In this document: positions 1 through 7,572 of the stretch, one piece after another
How the letters are laid out: each line of letters starts with the position of its first letter
Numbering within the stretch: position 1 is the first letter of the stretch
Origin: Solobacterium sp.
GTDB taxonomy: Bacteria > Bacillota_I > Bacilli_A > Erysipelotrichales > Erysipelotrichaceae
NCBI GenBank assembly: GCA_017539385.1
Contig: JAFYHC010000049.1
Span: forward strand, 1 to 35,292
Direction of reading: 5' to 3'
DNA: 35,292 nt
The notes under the pieces: model-generated
What the model saw: only the letters and a program-made list of their open reading frames with translations
Told to the model about the DNA's origin: nothing
Databases searched by the model: none
Position numbers and translations under genes: made by a program

Positions 1-66
1 CTCAGGTGGTAGAGCAACTGACTTTTAATCAGTGGGTCAGGAGTTCGAGTCTCCTCCGAGTCACCA
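1..66 (+). tRNA. tRNA-Lys (TTT), 5' truncated by the window edge
   Basis: The anticodon arm has stem CTGAC/atCAG and the loop reads CTTTTAA, which gives anticodon TTT (Lys). A normal T arm (GTTCGAGTC) and an encoded CCA at 64-66 follow. The 5' acceptor strand lies outside the window. It sits three bases upstream of tRNA-Gly, so the window opens in a tRNA cluster. Confidence 0.93.
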
Positions 67-69
67 TAT

Positions 70-140
70 GCGCATGTAGTTCAATGGTAGAACGGCAGCC
101 TTCCAAGCTGCATACGTGAGTTCGATTCTCATCATGCGCT
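70..140 (+). tRNA. tRNA-Gly (TCC)
   Basis: The acceptor strands GCGCATG (70-76) and CATGCGC pair fully. The anticodon stem GCAGC/GCTGC encloses loop CTTCCAA, giving anticodon TCC (Gly). CCA is not encoded, unlike the neighbouring tRNA-Lys. A run of T residues directly abuts the acceptor stem (140-148) and probably ends transcription of the cluster, with no separate terminator hairpin. Confidence 0.93.
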
Positions 141-173
141 TTTTTTTTATGTCTTTCGGAAATGAAACAATTG

Positions 174-179
174 TATAAT
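174..179 (+). promoter_or_regulatory. Probable -10 box for the ROK kinase gene
   Basis: A perfect TATAAT lies about 33 bases upstream of the start codon. No convincing -35 hexamer is visible at the usual spacing, so the promoter assignment rests on the -10 alone. Confidence 0.5.
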
Positions 180-212
180 GATTCTAAAGAAATTATTTAA
201 AGGAGAATCATG

Positions 213-1112
213 ATGAAAACATATCTGGGAATTGACCTCGGCGGCACCAATGTGCGTGTAGCCAAGATTGCCGAAGACGGCACGATCATCGCGACTGTCA
301 AAGGACCTTCGTACGGACAGGAAGGTCCCGAAAAAGTCATGGGAAATCTGAAAGATCTGGTACGTGAGATCCCGGGCTGGAAGGATTGTGTGGGCATCGG
401 CGTCGGTGTGCCCGGACCGGTCGATACAAAGGCGGGAACAATGGTGCTTTCTACCAATCTTCCGGGATTTGCCGGCTATCCGTTCGCAGACGACCTGAAG
501 AGGGAATTCGGCATGCCTGCGTTCCTGGACAATGATGCAAACGTTGCTGCACTGGCAGAAGCACTGGTCGGTGCAGGAAAGGGACTTCCTTCCACATTCT
601 ATACGACGATCTCCACCGGCATCGGCGGCTGCCTGGTCGTAGATGGAAAGACAGTATCCGGAAAGCATGGCTTCGGCGGTGAAGTAGCAAATATCATCAT
701 TGACCGCAACCGTGAAGTTGTGAACTATCTGAATGTCGGTGCAATTGAGAATGAAGCAAGCGGAACCGGTCTGAAGCGTAAATATGAAGAAAAATCCGGC
801 AAGCATATCGAACATACCGGTGTTGTATTTGATCTGGCAGAAGAAGGCGACCCGATCGCACGTGAATGCGTGGATGAATTCTGCAAAGACCTCGGCCAGT
901 ATTTCGCAACGGTATGCTGCGTATGTGACCCGGACATCTTCGTCATCGGCGGCGGCATGACCAAGTCTGCAGACAAATGGCTGCCTGGTGTCGTCAAGCA
1001 GTACAAGATGATGAGCCACACCGCTGTCCACGATACACCGTTCGTTCTGGCGGCACTGGAAGAACCGGGCATCGTCGGAGCAGCGATGTTACCGAAGAGC
1101 CACGGTCTCTGA
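213..1112 (+). CDS. ROK family sugar kinase (glucokinase-like)
   Basis: This is probably a cytoplasmic ATP-dependent hexose kinase of the ROK family. The N-terminus carries the phosphate-binding motif GIDLGGTNVRV (about residues 6-16), and DNDAN near residue 108 supplies the predicted catalytic Asp. A glycine-rich STGIGG motif and a C-terminal VIGGG follow. Length, 299 aa, is normal for the family. The Cys-rich zinc motif usual in bacterial glucokinases and NagC/Mlc (GH...CxCGxxGCxE) is absent: the region after GGEVAN has no Cys cluster, so the substrate cannot be assigned. Two ATGs are adjacent (210 and 213). The Shine-Dalgarno AAGGAG at 200-205 is better spaced for 213. A hairpin terminator follows, so the gene may be monocistronic. 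Confidence 0.88.
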   Translation: MKTYLGIDLGGTNVRVAKIAEDGTIIATVKGPSYGQEGPEKVMGNLKDLVREIPGWKDCVGIGVGVPGPVDTKAGTMVLSTNLPGFAGYPFADDLKREFGMPAFLDNDANVAALAEALVGAGKGLPSTFYTTISTGIGGCLVVDGKTVSGKHGFGGEVANIIIDRNREVVNYLNVGAIENEASGTGLKRKYEEKSGKHIEHTGVVFDLAEEGDPIARECVDEFCKDLGQYFATVCCVCDPDIFVIGGGMTKSADKWLPGVVKQYKMMSHTAVHDTPFVLAALEEPGIVGAAMLPKSHGL

Positions 1113-1134
1113 TCAAAAAAGAATATTACACAGG

Positions 1135-1160
1135 AAGGGCAGTATGGATGCTGCCCTTTT
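1135..1160 (+). terminator. Intrinsic terminator after the ROK kinase
   Basis: The arms AAGGGCAG and CTGCCCTT form an 8-bp stem followed by a T-rich stretch. It lies 23 bases after the ROK stop and ends just before the ribosome binding site of the next gene, so read-through would still feed the downstream operon. Confidence 0.75.
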
Positions 1161-1176
1161 CTTAAAGGGGGAGAGT

Positions 1177-2226
1177 ATGTCACTGGAGAGTGATCTGTTT
1201 GCGTATCTGCGTCCGCGTGCAGACATGCTGCAGAAGCATGGATTCCGCAAAGAAGAAAATAACTATGTGCTGGAAAAAGAACTGATCCGGGATGAATTCA
1301 ATGCGGTGGTGCGCGTGGATGAACACGGGCATGTCAGCGGTAGTGTGATCGACTGCTTCAGCGGGGAAGAGTTTGTACCGGTGCGGATCGCTGGACAAAG
1401 CGGACCGTATGTATCCCATGTGCGTGATACGTATCTCAGCATGCTGGAAGAAATCGCTGCGGCCTGCTTTGTGTCGGTGGATTTTGCAGAAGATATGGCA
1501 AACCGTCTGGCAGAGTGGGTAAAACGTGCATATGGGGATGTCATTGATCATCCTTTTGAAAAAGATCCGGGAAGCGGTGTATTCCGCCGCCGGGATTCCA
1601 GAAAGTGGTATGGTGCCGTTCTGCATATTCCCTATGAGAAACTCATGGCAAAGCAGGGAGAAACAGACATTCTGAATGTAAAGATCCGTCCGGAAGAAAA
1701 AGAAACACTGCTGCAGAAAGACGGATTCTTTCCGGCATGGCATATGAACCGGACACACTGGATCTCGATCCTTCTGGATGGGACGGTGTCAGAAGATGTA
1801 CTCAAAGAACGTCTTATAATCAGCCGGCAACTGACAGAAGGCAGAAAGAACAGTGATACAGAAGCGAATACATGGCTGATTCCAAGCAATCCCAATATGT
1901 GGGATATTATTGGTGCCATGAAGAGAAGTGACCGTCTGATCTGGAAACAGCACCGGGGCGTGAAGCAGGGGGATACCGTATATATCTATGTCGGAGCGCC
2001 ATACTCCGCCATCCTGTATGCCTATATCGTGGAAGAGGCAGATGTGCCTTCCACGTATGATTTCGGCGAACGCTATCCCTATGAGATGCATTTGCTCTGT
2101 ACGCACCGTTTTGCAAAAGAGCAGCTTCCCTTTGCAGTATTGAAGGAATGCGGTGTGACAGCCGTGCGGGGACCGCGTACGGTCACGCATGCCCTGGCAG
2201 AGCGGATTCAGAAAGAGTGCGGTTGA
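1177..2226 (+). CDS. MmcQ/YjbR-like protein with C-terminal EVE-like domain
   Basis: The 349-aa protein appears to join two modules. The first about 220 residues resemble MmcQ/YjbR (DUF419) proteins, seen best in the stretch containing KIRPEEKETLL and then NRTHWISILLDGTV. This fold is proposed to bind DNA, but its function is not established. Residues about 231-349 begin NTWLIPSNP and contain WKQHRGVKQGDTVYIYVG, typical of EVE/PUA-like domains that in other proteins read modified bases or bind RNA. The start at 1177 is preferred over an upstream ATG at 1144 because GGGGGAGAG precedes it and the upstream ATG lies inside a terminator hairpin. It heads a cluster with mntP, a small unknown gene and a HAD phosphatase. 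The cellular role is unknown. Confidence 0.8.
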   Translation: MSLESDLFAYLRPRADMLQKHGFRKEENNYVLEKELIRDEFNAVVRVDEHGHVSGSVIDCFSGEEFVPVRIAGQSGPYVSHVRDTYLSMLEEIAAACFVSVDFAEDMANRLAEWVKRAYGDVIDHPFEKDPGSGVFRRRDSRKWYGAVLHIPYEKLMAKQGETDILNVKIRPEEKETLLQKDGFFPAWHMNRTHWISILLDGTVSEDVLKERLIISRQLTEGRKNSDTEANTWLIPSNPNMWDIIGAMKRSDRLIWKQHRGVKQGDTVYIYVGAPYSAILYAYIVEEADVPSTYDFGERYPYEMHLLCTHRFAKEQLPFAVLKECGVTAVRGPRTVTHALAERIQKECG

Positions 2227-2260
2227 CGACATTTTCAGAACATGCTTCAATGAAAGCGTG

Positions 2261-2845
2261 ATGGAAACAGATACGATTTCGATGCTGTTTGTGTTTAACA
2301 GCATCCTTTTAGGAGCGGGTCTTGCCATGGATGCCTTTTCGGTGTCGCTGGCAGACGGATTGAATGAAACACATATGACCAAGCGGCGTATGACGGCAAT
2401 TGCCGGTACGTTTGCTTTTTTCCAGGCATTGATGCCGTTATTGGGATGGCTGGCAGTCCATACCATCCTGCAGGTATTCTCAGCACTGCAGAATGTGATC
2501 CCGTGGATCGCATTCTTCCTGCTTGGTTACATCGGCATCAATATGTGGACAGAAAAAAATGAAGCAGGAGAAGAACAGAGGGTATCGGGCGGAGGACTGC
2601 TGCTGCAGGGAATTGCCACTTCGATCGATGCACTGTCCGTCGGCTTTACGATTGCGGAGTATCCGCCGTTTTCAGCTCTTGTATGTGCACTGATCATTGC
2701 GGCAGTCACGTTTGTCATCTGTATGGGCGGACTGTATCTTGGCCGCAAAACCGGCACAAAACTGGCTGACAAGGCGAATAAACTGGGCGGAACGATCCTG
2801 ATCCTGATCGGATTGGAGATTCTGCTGAAACATCTGTTCTTTTAG
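2261..2845 (+). CDS. mntP: MntP-like manganese efflux pump
   Basis: This is a polytopic membrane protein of about 194 aa with six predicted hydrophobic segments. It has the two family repeats with acidic residues in the membrane, GLAMDAFSVS near the N-terminus and ATSIDALSVGF in the middle. The MntP/YebN family exports Mn2+. The start is uncertain: 2261 has only a weak ribosome binding site (GAAAG), and 2282 is another in-frame ATG. A possible promoter, TTGACG (2223-2228), 17 bases, TTCAAT (2246-2251), overlaps the end of the preceding gene. No yybP-ykoY manganese riboswitch fits the 34-base gap. The next gene starts 10 bases after the stop, so co-transcription is likely. Confidence 0.87.
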   Translation: METDTISMLFVFNSILLGAGLAMDAFSVSLADGLNETHMTKRRMTAIAGTFAFFQALMPLLGWLAVHTILQVFSALQNVIPWIAFFLLGYIGINMWTEKNEAGEEQRVSGGGLLLQGIATSIDALSVGFTIAEYPPFSALVCALIIAAVTFVICMGGLYLGRKTGTKLADKANKLGGTILILIGLEILLKHLFF

Positions 2846-2854
2846 GAGGTGTCT

Positions 2855-3295
2855 ATGGATACACAGATGCTGAAAGAGATCGATGAAGCGATCCTGGCTG
2901 GAAACAATGCCCTGTATCATCTGACAGAAGCAGAGAATACACTGAAGAATGCCAGCAACTGGGGGATTGCAGATATCATCGGCGGCGGTTTCTTCATCAG
3001 TATGATCAAGCGGAATAAAATGGCAGAAGCACGCACACAGATGGCCGCAGCGAAAGAAGCACTGGAAGACATGGTGCGGGAGATCCGGGATCTGGATATT
3101 TATTTCAAACTGGATATTGATACCGATGATTTTCTGGATTTTGCCGATATGTTCTTTGATAATTTCATGGTTGACCTGATGGCGCAATCGAAGATTTCCA
3201 ATGCCCGCTCACAGGTCAGCCGTGCAATCGATGAAGTAGAAGAAGTACTGGATACGCTTGGAGAGCTCAGGGAGGAATACGCATGTACCGAATGA
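2855..3295 (+). CDS. Small protein of unknown function
   Basis: I do not recognise this 146-aa protein. It is acidic and mostly helical by appearance. Residues about 36-52 form a glycine-rich hydrophobic stretch (GIADIIGGGFFISMI), flanked by charged helices with many Glu, Lys and Ala, and a C-terminal helix contains VSRAIDEVEEVLDTL. There is no signal peptide. The ATG at 2855 follows a strong AGGAGGTG placed right at the mntP stop codon, and is preferred over a GTG at 2849 inside that site. It overlaps the following HAD gene by 13 bases, so the mntP-unknown-HAD trio is probably one translationally coupled unit. A membrane-associated role is possible but unproven. Confidence 0.85.
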   Translation: MDTQMLKEIDEAILAGNNALYHLTEAENTLKNASNWGIADIIGGGFFISMIKRNKMAEARTQMAAAKEALEDMVREIRDLDIYFKLDIDTDDFLDFADMFFDNFMVDLMAQSKISNARSQVSRAIDEVEEVLDTLGELREEYACTE

Positions 3296-4095
3296 TCGTA
3301 ACAGATCTTGATGAAACACTGATCAGTACCGACAGAACAATTTCAAAGCGCAACGTGGAAGCCATCCGCAAGGCAGTGGATAAGGGAGTGCTGTTTGTGC
3401 CGGCGACCGGACGGGGATACAATTCCGTGCATGATACATTGAAGACACTGGGTCTTTATGATTGTGCGGGGCAGTATGTGATCTCCTATAACGGCGGTGC
3501 GATCACCGAAAACAAAGATGAAAAACTGCACTATTTCCAGGGCATCACATTTGAGGAAGCCGAAGCACTGTATAAGTATGCGCTGCCGTTTGAAGATATC
3601 TGCATTCATATTTATACGCCGGACCAGGTGTGGGTATACCGCTTCTTCCCGGAAGAAGTAGAATATCTGGCATCCCGTCAGCCATGTACGGAGATCTTCA
3701 GTGATAATATCGATTTCCTGAAGGGCAAAGAGATCGTTAAAGCGATTTACATGAATACGGATTATGACTATCTGCGCCGCATTCAGGCACAGATCACAGA
3801 TCTGACCAAAGATATGGACGTGTCGTTCTCCAGCAACCGGTATATGGAATTCAACCGCAAGGGTGTCTCCAAGGGGGCAGGACTGCAGCGTCTGTGCGAT
3901 CTGGTCGGCATTGATATTTCCGAAACTATTGCAGTCGGCGATAATTTCAATGACCTGTCCATGATCAAGGCAGCCGGACTGGGTGTCGGTGTTGCCAATA
4001 CGGTCGAAAGCATGAAGAAGGAATGCGATGTGATCACGGAAGCAGATTGCGATCATGATGCAATTGCCGAGATCATTGAGAAGTATATTCTCTAA
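3283..4095 (+). CDS. Cof-type HAD family phosphatase
   Basis: The 270-aa protein has the HAD motif I TDLDETL (Asp8 nucleophile, Asp10 acid/base), motif II around FVPATGRG, and motif IV GDNFNDLSM about 50 residues from the C-terminus. The large cap between them marks it as Cof/IIB type. These enzymes dephosphorylate sugar phosphates, FMN or similar small molecules in the cytoplasm; the substrate cannot be read from sequence. The ATG at 3283 overlaps the preceding gene and has AGGGAGG upstream. It is the last gene before a terminator at 4120-4159. Confidence 0.92.
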   Translation: MYRMIVTDLDETLISTDRTISKRNVEAIRKAVDKGVLFVPATGRGYNSVHDTLKTLGLYDCAGQYVISYNGGAITENKDEKLHYFQGITFEEAEALYKYALPFEDICIHIYTPDQVWVYRFFPEEVEYLASRQPCTEIFSDNIDFLKGKEIVKAIYMNTDYDYLRRIQAQITDLTKDMDVSFSSNRYMEFNRKGVSKGAGLQRLCDLVGIDISETIAVGDNFNDLSMIKAAGLGVGVANTVESMKKECDVITEADCDHDAIAEIIEKYIL

Positions 4096-4119
4096 AGGGA
4101 ATATCATAGCGTGAACTGC

Positions 4120-4159
4120 AAACGGTGCTGATCTGTGCAGGCAGACGGTGCCGTTTTTT
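4120..4159 (+). terminator. Intrinsic terminator after the HAD gene
   Basis: AACGG and CCGTT close a longer imperfect stem with several G-T pairs, followed by six to seven T residues. It separates the mntP-HAD cluster from the YhcC operon. Confidence 0.6.
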
Positions 4160-4183
4160 AGCAGGATGCAGTGCGCACATGCG

Positions 4184-4212
4184 TTGTCCTGCCATTGGGG
4201 AGTGCGTATAAT
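4184..4212 (+). promoter_or_regulatory. Promoter of the yhcC-kptA-frlD-frlB-larC operon
   Basis: TTGTCC (4184-4189) and TATAAT (4207-4212) are separated by exactly 17 bases. The start codon lies 24 bases beyond the -10, preceded by GGAAAGG. Confidence 0.75.
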
Positions 4213-4236
4213 AAGAGCGCGGAAAGGAATGCATGA

Positions 4237-5148
4237 ATGGAATACTGGCGGGATCTTTCTTCATGGCTGAAAGAAACATACGGAAGGCGTCTGTACCGGG
4301 TCCCTCTGGATGCCGGGATGACCTGTCCGGTAAGGGATGGAACGATCTCCCGGACGGGGTGTACGTTCTGTGCCGGGGGATCGGGAAGCTTTGCCATCCG
4401 CTATGAGGGACAGAAGCTGTCCATGGAAGATCTCATCTACAATGGACAGAATGTGCCTGCAGGTGACTATATCGGCTACTTTCAGGCATATACCAATACC
4501 TATGCGCCGGCTGAAAGACTGCGGTTTCTTTTTGAACATGCACTGGCAGATCCGCTGTTTGCGGGTATCGATATAGCGACGCGTCCTGACTGCATCGATG
4601 CGGAATGCCTGCAATTGCTGCAACAGCTGAAAGAAGCATATCCCCATAAGTTCATATGGGTGGAACTGGGCCTGCAGACAGCTGTTGATGCTACAGCGGA
4701 AACGATCGGACGCGGGTATTCGTATGACGTGTTTGAAACATGTGTGCAGCGTCTTGCAGAAGCGGGTATTTGCGTCATTGTGCATGTGATCCTTTCACTG
4801 CCTGAGGAAGGGCTGCAGGACAACATTGCAACGATGCATGCGCTCAATGCATTGCCGGTGCAGGGAGTCAAAATACAGATGCTGCAGATTTTGAAGGGCA
4901 GTGTCATGGCGGAAGAATACCGGCGGGATCCGGATGCGTTTGCGTTGTTCAGTGAGAAGGAATATGCAGAGCGATGCGCATATTGCCTTGGTCATCTGCG
5001 GCGGGATATCGTGGTGCACCGGCTGACCGGGGATGGCGACAGAAGCCTGCTTCTTGCGCCATTATGGGGAGTTGCCAAAACGCAGGTGATCAATGATATC
5101 CGCCATATCATGAAAGAAAAACATATTACGCAGGGGAGTTTGTTATGA
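4237..5148 (+). CDS. Radical SAM protein, YhcC family (TIGR01212 type)
   Basis: The 303-aa protein has the Elp3/YhcC-like iron-sulfur pattern C-x11-C-x2-C, with Cys30, Cys42 and Cys45 in the segment CPVRDGTISRTGCTFC. These Cys residues should hold the SAM-cleaving 4Fe-4S cluster. The barrel continues with YFQAYTNTYAP and GLQTAVDATAETIGRGY, both typical of the family. Its substrate is unknown; it is a cytoplasmic enzyme. It is the first gene after a good promoter, and its TGA overlaps the kptA ATG (ATGA), implying coupled translation. Its conserved company with tRNA-type enzymes elsewhere suggests an RNA link, which is only inference. Confidence 0.92.
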   Translation: MEYWRDLSSWLKETYGRRLYRVPLDAGMTCPVRDGTISRTGCTFCAGGSGSFAIRYEGQKLSMEDLIYNGQNVPAGDYIGYFQAYTNTYAPAERLRFLFEHALADPLFAGIDIATRPDCIDAECLQLLQQLKEAYPHKFIWVELGLQTAVDATAETIGRGYSYDVFETCVQRLAEAGICVIVHVILSLPEEGLQDNIATMHALNALPVQGVKIQMLQILKGSVMAEEYRRDPDAFALFSEKEYAERCAYCLGHLRRDIVVHRLTGDGDRSLLLAPLWGVAKTQVINDIRHIMKEKHITQGSLL

Positions 5149-5681
5149 ATCTTGTAAAGATTGGAAAATATATTTCTCTGCTCCTGCGGCATCGTCCGGA
5201 AGCCGAAGGGCTGCATATGGATGAACATGGCTGGGTGGATGCACAGGAGCTGATCGATGCACTGGCCAGGAAGTTTCCCGGCTTTGACCGGGATGTGCTC
5301 GATCGGATCGTAGCGGAAAATGACAAGAAGCGCTACAGCTACAGCGAAGACGGTACAAGAATACGTGCCAACCAGGGCCATTCCATCGATGTGGATGTAG
5401 AGATGCCTGAGGCTGAGCCGCCGGAGATCCTGTGGCATGGCAGTGCGGAGCGGTTTGCGTCATCCATCGAAGAAAAAGGACTGCTACCGCAAAGCCGCCG
5501 GTATGTGCATCTGTCCATGGATAAGCAGACGGCGTATACCGTTGGGAAACGGCATGGCAAACCGGTGATCTATATGGTCAGAAGCGGTGAGATGTACCGG
5601 GATGGCTATATATTCTACTGCAGTGCAAACGGGGTATGGCAGACCGCTGCCGTACCGGTACGTTATCTGTATCGGCAATAG
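5145..5681 (+). CDS. kptA: RNA 2'-phosphotransferase (Tpt1/KptA family)
   Basis: The family moves an RNA 2'-phosphate to NAD+, producing ADP-ribose 1'',2''-cyclic phosphate. In eukaryotes this finishes tRNA splicing; in bacteria the physiological substrate is unclear. The 178-aa sequence has the N-terminal winged-helix block LLLRHRPEAEG (Arg15-His16), the RANQGHS motif around residues 74-80, and the ART-like half beginning LWHGSAERF near residue 97, with the arginines after LLPQSRRYVHLS. These match the catalytic Arg-His-Arg-Arg set of the family. It overlaps yhcC by four bases and is followed after nine bases by the frlD-like gene. Confidence 0.94.
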   Translation: MNLVKIGKYISLLLRHRPEAEGLHMDEHGWVDAQELIDALARKFPGFDRDVLDRIVAENDKKRYSYSEDGTRIRANQGHSIDVDVEMPEAEPPEILWHGSAERFASSIEEKGLLPQSRRYVHLSMDKQTAYTVGKRHGKPVIYMVRSGEMYRDGYIFYCSANGVWQTAAVPVRYLYRQ

Positions 5682-5690
5682 GAGGAAGGT

Positions 5691-6503
5691 ATGGCAGTGC
5701 TTGCGGCATTTGGAAGCAATTGCATCGATCGCTATCATACAGAAGCAGGGGATATTGCGTATTGCGGCGGCGGACCCGTTAATATGGCGATTGCCGCAAA
5801 AGAATGCGGTGTGAACGCCCTGTATATTGGAGCAGTCGGTGATGATGCCTATGGGAAAAAGCAGATCGAAGCGATGCACGCACATGGCATTGATACGTCT
5901 CATGTCACGGTGCGAAAAGGCAGGACTGCGGTCAGTGAGGTGACGCTGAAAGGAAACGAGCGGATCCTTGGGGATTACGATGCCGGTGTTCTGGAAGATT
6001 ACCGCATGAGCGAAAACGAGATGCGCATCGCTGCTGCAGCGGACTTGTGCGTCATGGATCTCTGGGGAATGCAGGAAGATGCCTTTGTCGGATTGAAGCA
6101 ATATGGTGCACTGACTGCATTTGATGCGGCAGATAGGCCATATGATCCTGTCAGTCAGAAGGTCATGCCATATACGGATCTCTTCTTCTTTTCCCATGAC
6201 GGGTCGAAGGAAGAAGCGATGGCGATCCTGCAGGATCTATCTGCACGCGGTATTCCGTTAGCGGTATGCATGCGGGGAGAAGAAGGATCGCTGGCACGGG
6301 ACAAAAACGGCCTGCATATGTGCGGCATTGTGCGGTGTGAAGACGTCGTGGATACAATGGGTGCAGGAGACAGCTACATCGGCGCTTTTCTTGCCTGGTA
6401 TATGAATGGAAAACCGGTGGAAGAATGCATGCGGAAAGGGGCTGCGAGTGCGGCTGGCGTGCTGGGCTTCCATGGAGCATTTGCAGGAGGAAGAATTCAA
6501 TGA
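5691..6503 (+). CDS. frlD: PfkB family kinase, fructoselysine 6-kinase-like
   Basis: The 270-aa protein is a PfkB/ribokinase-fold sugar kinase. It has GGGPVN (26-31) near the N-terminus and DTMGAGDSY with the catalytic base Asp227. Its size and its direct coupling to a FrlB-like deglycase suggest that it phosphorylates an Amadori compound such as fructoselysine or glucoselysine. The pair would salvage glycated amino acids to glucose 6-phosphate and free amino acid. No transporter or FrlR-type regulator is nearby, so uptake must be encoded elsewhere. The start has AGGAGG at 5680-5685, and the stop overlaps the next ATG (ATGA). The exact substrate is inference. Confidence 0.82.
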   Translation: MAVLAAFGSNCIDRYHTEAGDIAYCGGGPVNMAIAAKECGVNALYIGAVGDDAYGKKQIEAMHAHGIDTSHVTVRKGRTAVSEVTLKGNERILGDYDAGVLEDYRMSENEMRIAAAADLCVMDLWGMQEDAFVGLKQYGALTAFDAADRPYDPVSQKVMPYTDLFFFSHDGSKEEAMAILQDLSARGIPLAVCMRGEEGSLARDKNGLHMCGIVRCEDVVDTMGAGDSYIGAFLAWYMNGKPVEECMRKGAASAAGVLGFHGAFAGGRIQ

Positions 6504-7558
6504 TCATAACAGATGCCTGGAAGGAAGAACGCCCTGTCTTACGGGGGCTGGATGAAGCAGGATCCATCTCTATGGTGCAAAGAGGTCTTGCGCTGCGGAA
6601 ACAGATCGAAACGATCCTGGATGATTTCTGGAATGAGGGGTTCGACGGAATCTGGTTTATCGGGATCGGCGGCACCTATGCCTCGTGCATGCAGGCAGCT
6701 GTCTTTGCAAAAAGCAGGACTGCCATGCCGGTATATTGTGAAAATGCCGCAGAGTTTCTGACAACCGGAAACAAACGCTTTACAGACAAAGCCATCGTCA
6801 TTTTCTCCAGTGAATCCGGCAATACAAAGGAAATGGTGCAGCTGGCAGAATGCATCAAAGAAAAAGGTGCCCGCACACTGGCATTCATTGATACACCCGG
6901 GTCCACCCTGACTCAGGATGGTCTCTGCACACATGTGATCATTTCGCGCAAGAACGAACAGATCAAATTCTTCCTGTGCATGAGTTATCTGATGTACAGA
7001 AACGGTGATTTTGCGGAATACGAAGACTATTGGCAGAATATGGAAGCGTATCTGCCGCAGGCACTGGTGCAGGTCGAAAAAGAGTCGGATGCCTGGGCAC
7101 GCGCTTATGCGGAAAAGAAAGCAGAACAGTTGCAGAAACGCCCGGATCTGCCGCATTATTTTGTAGCAGCGGGGAACCAGTACGGGGCTGCATATTCCTA
7201 TGGCATGTGCTATTGGGAAGAGCAATTGTGGATCCGCACCAGGGTGGTATCGTGTCCGGAATTCTTCCATGGCATGCAGGAAGTCATTGAAAAAGATACA
7301 CCCGTCACATTGTATATCGGCGAAGATGAGCAGCGTCCGCTGGCAGAGCGGGTTGCCCGCTTCCTGCCGAAAGTGTGCGCAAACTATGCGATCATCGACA
7401 CGAAGGAATTCGCACTGGAAGGCATTAAACCGCAATACCGGCAGTTTATATCCCATCTGGTGATGCATGCGGTAAACAACCGTGTGGATGCATATCTCGA
7501 ATACTATCTGCGGCATCCGATGACGATCCGCCGCTATTACCGTCAGTTTGAATATTAA
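6500..7558 (+). CDS. frlB: SIS-domain sugar isomerase/deglycase, FrlB-like
   Basis: The 352-aa protein has two SIS modules. The first shows GIGGTYAS (55-62) and SSESGNTKE (103-111), the phosphosugar-binding Ser/Thr loop. The second carries CPEFFHGMQE, equivalent to the E-F-x-H-G motif of the GlmS-isomerase/FrlB group. The C-terminus ends in RRYYRQFEY, close to the end I recall for E. coli FrlB. FrlB cleaves fructoselysine 6-phosphate into lysine and glucose 6-phosphate. The ATG at 6500 is chosen over an upstream in-frame ATG at 6425 because GGAGGAAG precedes it and it overlaps the kinase stop. A relative acting on glucoselysine 6-phosphate (GfrF type) is an alternative. Confidence 0.82.
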   Translation: MIITDAWKEERPVLRGLDEAGSISMVQRGLALRKQIETILDDFWNEGFDGIWFIGIGGTYASCMQAAVFAKSRTAMPVYCENAAEFLTTGNKRFTDKAIVIFSSESGNTKEMVQLAECIKEKGARTLAFIDTPGSTLTQDGLCTHVIISRKNEQIKFFLCMSYLMYRNGDFAEYEDYWQNMEAYLPQALVQVEKESDAWARAYAEKKAEQLQKRPDLPHYFVAAGNQYGAAYSYGMCYWEEQLWIRTRVVSCPEFFHGMQEVIEKDTPVTLYIGEDEQRPLAERVARFLPKVCANYAIIDTKEFALEGIKPQYRQFISHLVMHAVNNRVDAYLEYYLRHPMTIRRYYRQFEY

Positions 7559-7572
7559 GAGGAGGTCCACGC

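Noticed and set aside
1..140. Integration (att) site of a mobile element at the tRNA genes
   Set aside because: No integrase, duplicated tRNA 3' end or foreign gene block follows. The next genes are ordinary metabolic ones.
2227..2260. yybP-ykoY manganese riboswitch ahead of mntP
   Set aside because: Only 34 bases separate the genes, far too few for that riboswitch, and none of its conserved sequence is present.
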